A DNA stretch of 8,817 nt, from NCBI GenBank assembly GCA_023430145.1, contig JAEZCD010000150.1:1-8817 (forward strand), given 5' to 3'. The notes under the pieces were generated by a model. That model was given only the letters and a program-made list of their open reading frames with translations. It ran no database searches and was not told the DNA's origin. The position numbers were made by a program, and so were the translations under genes. Source of the stretch: Pseudomonadota bacterium. Lineage in GTDB: Bacteria; Pseudomonadota; Alphaproteobacteria; Rhizobiales; Methylopilaceae. Shown one piece after another: positions 4,815-8,817 of this stretch. Each line of letters begins with the position of its first letter. The first letter of the stretch is position 1.

Positions 4815-7105
4815 ACTATTCCAGGCCGGAATCGTCAAATCGCCAAGTCGGCCGCTCGGTGCCGCGCCTCGAGGGTCCGGACAAGGTTTCGGGACGTGCG
4901 TGCTACGTCCACAACCTCTCCGTTCCGGGCATGCTTCACGCAAAACTCGTGCGCAGCACCGTCGCGCATGGGCGAATCCGCTCGATCGATGTTTCCGGAG
5001 CGCTGGAGATACCGGGCGTGGAGCACGTGTTCACCGGCGAGGACGTTCGCGAGCTCGTGCCGGTGCCCTATTTCGGCCCGGCCTTCCACGACCAGCCGGT
5101 GCTGGCCATCGACAAGGTGCATTTCCTCGGTGAGCCCGTGGCGGTCGTGCTCGCGCGCGATCCCTACGTCGCGGCCGAGGCGGTGCAGCACATCTCGGCC
5201 GAATACGAGGAGCTGCCGGCCGTCTTCGACGAGGTCGAGGCGATGCAGTCCGGAGCCGTCGTCCATGACGAGCTGAAGCCGGCGGGCACCTTTCCCGATC
5301 TGAAGCATCTGGCCGGCCGCCGCGGCACCAACATCGCGCTCGACTATCATCTGCGGCGCGGTGATCCCGAGCGCGGCTTCGCCGAGGCCGCACGGGTCTT
5401 CGAGCACGAGTTCCGCACCCAGCAGGTCATGCATGTTCCACTGGAGCCGATGGTCTCGCTGGCCGAGCCGCATCACAACGGCATCACCATTCATACCGCG
5501 TCGCAAAGCCCGTCCTTCGTGCGCATTGAGATCGCCCGTCTCCTCGGCTGGCCGGAGAACCGAGTCCAAGTGAAGGTGCCGTATCTAGGCGGAGGCTTCG
5601 GGGCCAAGCTCTACATCAAGCTGGAAGCGCTTGTCGCCTGTGCCGCACTGCTCGCGAAAGCACCGGTCAAGCTCATGCTGACGATGGACGAGCAGTTCTA
5701 TACGATTACCAAGCACGCGAGCACATTTCGGATACGCAGCGGCGTCGACGGAGACGGGCGCATCCTGGCACGCCATTGCGAAGTCTTCTGGAATGGCGGT
5801 GCGTTTGCCGACATCGGCCCGCGCGTCACTCAGAAATCGGGGTTCACGGCGCCGGGCCCCTACGACATCGACAATGTCCTGATCGGTTCCTATGCGCTCT
5901 ACACCAACCGTCCGCCCGCGGGCGCGTTGAGAGGCTTCGGCATTCCCCAGCTCGTCTGGGCCTATGAGAGCCATACCGACATCATCGCCCATGAGCTCGG
6001 CATCGATCCGCTCGAGTTTCGCCGCCGCAACATCCTGAGGGGAGACCGGCCGCAGGCGACCGGAACCTCGATGAAGGATGCCGCCGTCGAGGGCGTGCTG
6101 GAGAAAATCGCCGAGCGCCTCGACTGGTCCGCCGGCAAGCCTCCCGCCCCGCTCGATCCCGCCAAGCGGCTCGGCCGCGGCATGGCGATCGGGTTCAAGG
6201 CCTCCATCGCGCCGACCACCTCGGTGGCGATCGTCACGGTCGCGGCCGACAGCAGCACGGTCCTGCAGCTGTCGACCGTCGACATGGGCCAGGGCTCGGA
6301 TACGGCGATGGCCCAGATCGTCGCCGAGATCATCGGCATCGCCACCGAAGACGTGAAAGTGGTCCATCCGGACACCGACGTCACACCCTACGACATGGCG
6401 ACGCTCGGATCGCGGTCGACCTTCCACATGGGTCACGCCGTGAAGCTCGCCGCCGAGGATGCGCGGCAGAAGCTGCGCGAGCTGGCGGAAAGCGTCGACG
6501 CAGCTCCTCCCGGCGTCGGATCGGTTCGCGATCTCTTCAAGAAGAAATACGGCATGCAGGCCGGCACTGTCGTCGGCATCGGCACCTATATTCCGGAGTA
6601 CACGTCGCCGGATCAAGACACCGGGCAATCCGAGAAGGTCACGCCGTTCTGGATGGTGGGTGGCACCGGCGTCGAGCTCGAGGTCGATGTCGAGACCGGC
6701 CACTACCGCATACTGCGCATGATAAACGCCGCCGATCTCGGCGTGCCGCTCAATCCGTGCATCGTCGAGACACAACTGTCGGGCGCGGCGATCATGCAGC
6801 TCGGCTTCACGATGTCCGAGGAGATGCGCCTCGACGCCGGGCAAGTCACCAATGCATCACTCGCCGACTACAAGATTCCCGGCATGCACGATCTGCCTGA
6901 CGTGATGGAGAACGTCATCGTCGAAGCGCATCAGGGGAACGGGCCGTTCGGTGCCAAGGGCGTCGGGGAGAGCGCGACGTTCGGCGTATCCCCCGCCATC
7001 GCCAATGCGCTGTTCGACGCGGTCGGAGTGCGCATCACGAGTCTGCCGATCACGCCCGAGGCGGTCTTCCTCGCGATGCGGGCGCAGAGGGACGCAGTCC
7101 AGTGA
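4811..7105 (+). CDS. Molybdenum hydroxylase molybdopterin-binding large subunit
   Basis: This 764-residue catalytic subunit belongs to the xanthine oxidase family and holds the molybdenum cofactor that hydroxylates the substrate with water as oxygen source. The N-terminal aldehyde oxidase/xanthine dehydrogenase a/b hammerhead domain covers about residues 20-135 (RLEGPDKVSGRACY at 19-32). The Mo-binding domains follow, with LEPM (211-214), GGGFGAK (260-266), GALRGFGIPQ (371-380), DMGQGSDTAMAQIVAE (491-506) and GPFGAKGVGES (711-721). Glu720 is the catalytic base of the family. The loop at 371-377 is the XDH-like ALRGFG type and not the Cys-containing AYRCSFR of form I CO dehydrogenase, so CO is not the likely substrate. 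The GTG start is forced by GTGA overlap with the FAD gene. There is no signal peptide, so the enzyme is cytoplasmic. Likely substrates are N-heteroaromatics or aldehydes. Confidence 0.95.
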   Translation: MNYSRPESSNRQVGRSVPRLEGPDKVSGRACYVHNLSVPGMLHAKLVRSTVAHGRIRSIDVSGALEIPGVEHVFTGEDVRELVPVPYFGPAFHDQPVLAIDKVHFLGEPVAVVLARDPYVAAEAVQHISAEYEELPAVFDEVEAMQSGAVVHDELKPAGTFPDLKHLAGRRGTNIALDYHLRRGDPERGFAEAARVFEHEFRTQQVMHVPLEPMVSLAEPHHNGITIHTASQSPSFVRIEIARLLGWPENRVQVKVPYLGGGFGAKLYIKLEALVACAALLAKAPVKLMLTMDEQFYTITKHASTFRIRSGVDGDGRILARHCEVFWNGGAFADIGPRVTQKSGFTAPGPYDIDNVLIGSYALYTNRPPAGALRGFGIPQLVWAYESHTDIIAHELGIDPLEFRRRNILRGDRPQATGTSMKDAAVEGVLEKIAERLDWSAGKPPAPLDPAKRLGRGMAIGFKASIAPTTSVAIVTVAADSSTVLQLSTVDMGQGSDTAMAQIVAEIIGIATEDVKVVHPDTDVTPYDMATLGSRSTFHMGHAVKLAAEDARQKLRELAESVDAAPPGVGSVRDLFKKKYGMQAGTVVGIGTYIPEYTSPDQDTGQSEKVTPFWMVGGTGVELEVDVETGHYRILRMINAADLGVPLNPCIVETQLSGAAIMQLGFTMSEEMRLDAGQVTNASLADYKIPGMHDLPDVMENVIVEAHQGNGPFGAKGVGESATFGVSPAIANALFDAVGVRITSLPITPEAVFLAMRAQRDAVQ

Positions 7106-7614
7106 GCGAAAAGGTCCATCTCGAGGGCGCGAACGTCCGGCGCATCCGCTTCACGCTCAACGGTCGCGACAAGCAGATCGACGTCGCCTCGCATGAGAAC
7201 CTGGTCGACCTGCTCGTGCGGCTCGATCATTTCGGCGCTCGGGAGAGCTGCGGTCAGGGACTGTGCGGGTGCTGCACCGTTCATGTCGACAATGTCGCCG
7301 TCTCGGCCTGTCTGACCCTCGCGCAACTGATGGATGGCCGCGACGTCCGCACCGTCGAGGGACTGGCGCCGCCCGGAGAGCTCGACTTCGTCCAGCAGGC
7401 CTTCATCGACGAGGGGGCATTCCAGTGCGGCTTCTGCACGCCGGGCTTCGTGATGATGACGCATTCGCTGCTCGAGGCGTCTCCGGATCCCAGCGAGGCC
7501 GATATTCGCGATTATCTGTCCGGCAATCTCTGCCGCTGCGCCAGCTACCCCGAAATCATCCGCGCGGTCAGGACCGCGGCGCGCCGTCGCCCGGCTGAAG
7601 CGTCGTCGGGTTGA
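7102..7614 (+). CDS. Molybdenum hydroxylase [2Fe-2S] small subunit
   Basis: This 170-residue CoxS-type subunit carries both iron-sulfur clusters that link molybdenum to FAD. The plant-ferredoxin-type cluster uses Cys50, Cys55, Cys58 and Cys70 (C-x4-CGxC-x11-C). The helical C-terminal cluster uses Cys109, Cys112, Cys144 and Cys146 (CGFC-x31-CRC). Gln108, just before the CGFC motif, is the residue that contacts the molybdopterin in this family. All ligands are intact. The lack of a Tat leader argues for a cytoplasmic enzyme, unlike the periplasmic aldehyde oxidoreductases of the PaoABC type. The GTG start overlaps the large-subunit stop (GTGA). Gene order FAD-Mo-FeS differs from the coxMSL order of carboxydotrophs. 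After the stop, 43 bp without a terminator lead to the binding-protein gene. Confidence 0.97.
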   Translation: MSEKVHLEGANVRRIRFTLNGRDKQIDVASHENLVDLLVRLDHFGARESCGQGLCGCCTVHVDNVAVSACLTLAQLMDGRDVRTVEGLAPPGELDFVQQAFIDEGAFQCGFCTPGFVMMTHSLLEASPDPSEADIRDYLSGNLCRCASYPEIIRAVRTAARRRPAEASSG

Positions 7615-7644
7615 CGGCTCAACGAAACCAATCTCAGACACCAC

Positions 7645-7652
7645 AGGGAGGA
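7645..7652 (+). promoter_or_regulatory. Strong ribosome binding site for the binding protein
   Basis: AGGGAGGA lies 5 nt before ATG 7658 and is the best Shine-Dalgarno sequence in the window. It would allow high translation independent of the coupled enzyme genes, as is common for abundant periplasmic binding proteins. Confidence 0.75.
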
Positions 7653-7657
7653 ACGGC

Positions 7658-8731
7658 ATGACGATCACACGCAGACAATTCGGGCTCTACACCGGCGCCC
7701 TCGGTCTCGGCAGCGCCTTCGGCATGGGCGTGCTGGGCTCCGGGGCGGCCCGCGCCGCCGACATCCGGTTCAAGGCGTCGAGCGGGATACCGGTCAAGTC
7801 GATCAGCTACGTGGCGCAGGACGTGGCCATCGCCAAGGGGTTCCTCGCCGATGAGGGAATGCAGCTCGAGGTCATCAACGCCGGTGGCGGCTCCAACCTT
7901 CGTAATCTCGTCGGCTCGGGCCAGATCGACTTCGGGGTGGCGGATTCGGCCCATCCTCTGCTGCTCACGAGCCGCAAGCGTCCGGCGAAGATCCTGCTTT
8001 CGCTGGACAGCCGGTCGCCGCTCGTCAGCATCGTGATCCGCCAGGAGCTCTACGATCAGGGCATCAATTCGCTGGAGAAGCTGGCGGCATGGAAGCGCAA
8101 GGACGGCAGTCCGCCGAACTTCGGCGTGACCTCGCTCGGCGGCGGCCAGCACGTCTATCTGTCTTATCTGGCCGAGAAGAAGGGGATCGCCGACAGCTTC
8201 ACCTGGCTCGCCGGCGGCGGCGAGTCGACCATTCTGGGCGGGCTGTCGACGGGACAGTTCGACGCCATCGCCTCCATGCCCAACCTGTCATTCGTCGCCA
8301 AAGAGCGAAAGTGGGGCCAGGTCGTGTTCGACGTCGGCGACGACGCGCAATGGAAGGAGGCCTTCGGCGGCCCGGTGCCATCGACGGTCGCCTTCTGCCT
8401 GCAGAAGACGATCGACGACAAGCCCGACATGGTGCAAGCCTACGTCAATGGCATGTACCGGGCGCTGAAGTGGCTCAACGCCGTATCCGTCGCGGAGATC
8501 TACACGAGCGTTTCGCCGCTCTATCTCGGCGATTTCGACGAAGCGACGATCCGCCGCGAGATCGAGTTCCTCGAGCCGATCCACAGCCCGGACGGGGCAG
8601 TGAAGGAGGATCAGTTCGGCAACCTCGCGCCGATCCTGTTCCGCAAGATGACCGCGATGGACAAGGTGAGCTACGCCGATGCCGTCGATACGTCGTTCCT
8701 CGAGAAGGCCCGGAAGAAGTACGGCGGATGA
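7658..8731 (+). CDS. Tat-exported ABC substrate-binding protein (NitT/TauT, NMT1-like)
   Basis: This 357-residue periplasmic binding protein is of the nitrate/sulfonate/taurine (SsuA/NMT1/THI5-like) type. A Tat leader is clear: TRRQFGL (4-10), a glycine- and alanine-rich hydrophobic stretch (11-29), and a cleavage site after ARA (31-33). The mature part shows SYVAQDVAIAKGFLADEGM, matching the family's entry motif, then AGGGSNLRNLVGSGQIDFGVAD, the usual ligand-cleft turn. The second lobe has FGVTSLGGG, GGLSTGQFDAIASM and PSTVAFCLQK. It follows the hydroxylase genes with no terminator between and has its own strong ribosome binding site, so it very likely delivers the hydroxylase substrate or a precursor. 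In this family, ligands range from alkanesulfonates to pyrimidines and aromatic acids, so the ligand cannot be stated. The partner ATPase and permease are not in the window. Confidence 0.93.
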   Translation: MTITRRQFGLYTGALGLGSAFGMGVLGSGAARAADIRFKASSGIPVKSISYVAQDVAIAKGFLADEGMQLEVINAGGGSNLRNLVGSGQIDFGVADSAHPLLLTSRKRPAKILLSLDSRSPLVSIVIRQELYDQGINSLEKLAAWKRKDGSPPNFGVTSLGGGQHVYLSYLAEKKGIADSFTWLAGGGESTILGGLSTGQFDAIASMPNLSFVAKERKWGQVVFDVGDDAQWKEAFGGPVPSTVAFCLQKTIDDKPDMVQAYVNGMYRALKWLNAVSVAEIYTSVSPLYLGDFDEATIRREIEFLEPIHSPDGAVKEDQFGNLAPILFRKMTAMDKVSYADAVDTSFLEKARKKYGG

Positions 8732-8787
8732 CTGCCGCCATGATCAACAAGACGGAGTTACCGGCCGCGCGGCCGGGGGCGTGGTAG
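8728..8787 (+). CDS. Short ATGA-coupled ORF, possible broken start of an ABC transporter gene
   Basis: An ATG overlaps the stop of the binding-protein gene (ATGA), as in the other couplings of this operon, and reads MTAAMINKTELPAARPGAW before a TAG at 8785-8787. Nineteen codons are too few for an ATPase or permease, which are the genes expected here. It may be the true first codons of such a gene, cut by a frameshift, an insertion or an assembly join just before 8785. It may equally be a meaningless ORF after the last operon gene. The sequence contains no recognisable domain. Confidence 0.3.
   Translation: MTAAMINKTELPAARPGAW
8761..8776. repeat. Perfect 16-bp palindrome near the right edge
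   Basis: CCGGCCGCGCGGCCGG is its own reverse complement over all 16 bases. It lies 30 bp after the binding-protein stop. It has no loop beyond its centre and no T-run behind it, so it is not a standard intrinsic terminator, although a folded form could slow transcription. It is followed at 8788-8810 by a weaker GGCGG...CCGCC hairpin with an AATAAA loop. Confidence 0.5.
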
Positions 8788-8817
8788 GGCGGTGGAATAA
8801 ACCCCCCGCCGCGGTGC

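Noticed and set aside
5585..6844. Long minus-strand ORF of 419 codons opposite the large subunit.
   Set aside because: It is a shadow of the high-GC coding sequence on the other strand, where the catalytic motifs are unmistakable.
3494..7614. Aerobic CO dehydrogenase (cox) operon.
   Set aside because: The large subunit lacks the AYRCSFR loop, the gene order is not coxMSL, and no coxDEF genes are present.
8788..8810. Rho-independent terminator at the right edge (GGCGG...AATAAA...CCGCC).
   Set aside because: The stem needs an internal loop and no T-run follows before the window ends.

Overview
The window is GC-rich DNA with strong G/C preference at third codon positions. Its features include a GcvA-like LysR regulator, a Tat-exported NitT/TauT-type binding protein, a three-subunit molybdenum hydroxylase, and palindromic repeats carrying the 'CCCCGC-GAAA-GCGGGG' hairpin. 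Together they suggest an alphaproteobacterium, most likely of the Hyphomicrobiales. This placement is inference from gene style, not a database match.

Region 1 (1 to about 1145) is degraded. Bases 1-363 hold no gene I can support. Bases 369-1036 carry scattered pieces of the C-terminal part of a COG2189/Mod-type adenine-specific DNA methyltransferase. The pieces lie in three reading frames, carry at least two frameshifts and an apparent internal deletion, and are split by two REPIN-like palindromic repeats with a 19-bp tandem duplication between them. This is the remnant of a lost restriction-modification or DNA-modification gene.

Region 2 (1146-2439) has an intact RidA/YjgF-family enamine/imine deaminase gene on the + strand. 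It converges on a LysR-family regulator on the - strand, and the two coding regions overlap by 8 bp at their 3' ends.

Region 3 (2440-2684) is the divergent control region between the LysR gene and the catabolic operon. It contains a perfect ATTAC-N5-GTAAT palindrome that fits the LysR T-N11-A rule, with a second short palindrome overlapping it.

Region 4 (2685-8731) is a tightly packed + strand operon: alpha/beta hydrolase, SRPBCC (CoxG-like) protein, FAD subunit, molybdopterin subunit and [2Fe-2S] subunit of a xanthine-oxidase-family hydroxylase, then an ABC substrate-binding protein with a Tat signal. Neighbouring genes overlap by 4, 14, 4 and 4 bp, and only the binding protein is set apart (43 bp, with its own strong ribosome binding site). 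After it, an ATGA-coupled ORF stops after 19 codons near the right edge, beside a perfect 16-bp palindrome.

The likely logic, which is inference, is as follows. The binding protein captures a small, possibly N-heteroaromatic or aromatic compound. The molybdenum enzyme hydroxylates it in the cytoplasm. The SRPBCC protein assists assembly or recruitment of the enzyme. The hydrolase opens or cleaves the product, RidA may clear a reactive enamine/imine intermediate, and the LysR protein switches the set on. The large subunit lacks the CoxL-type AYRCSFR loop, so this is not a form I CO dehydrogenase despite the CoxG-like neighbour. The substrate cannot be read from the sequence.
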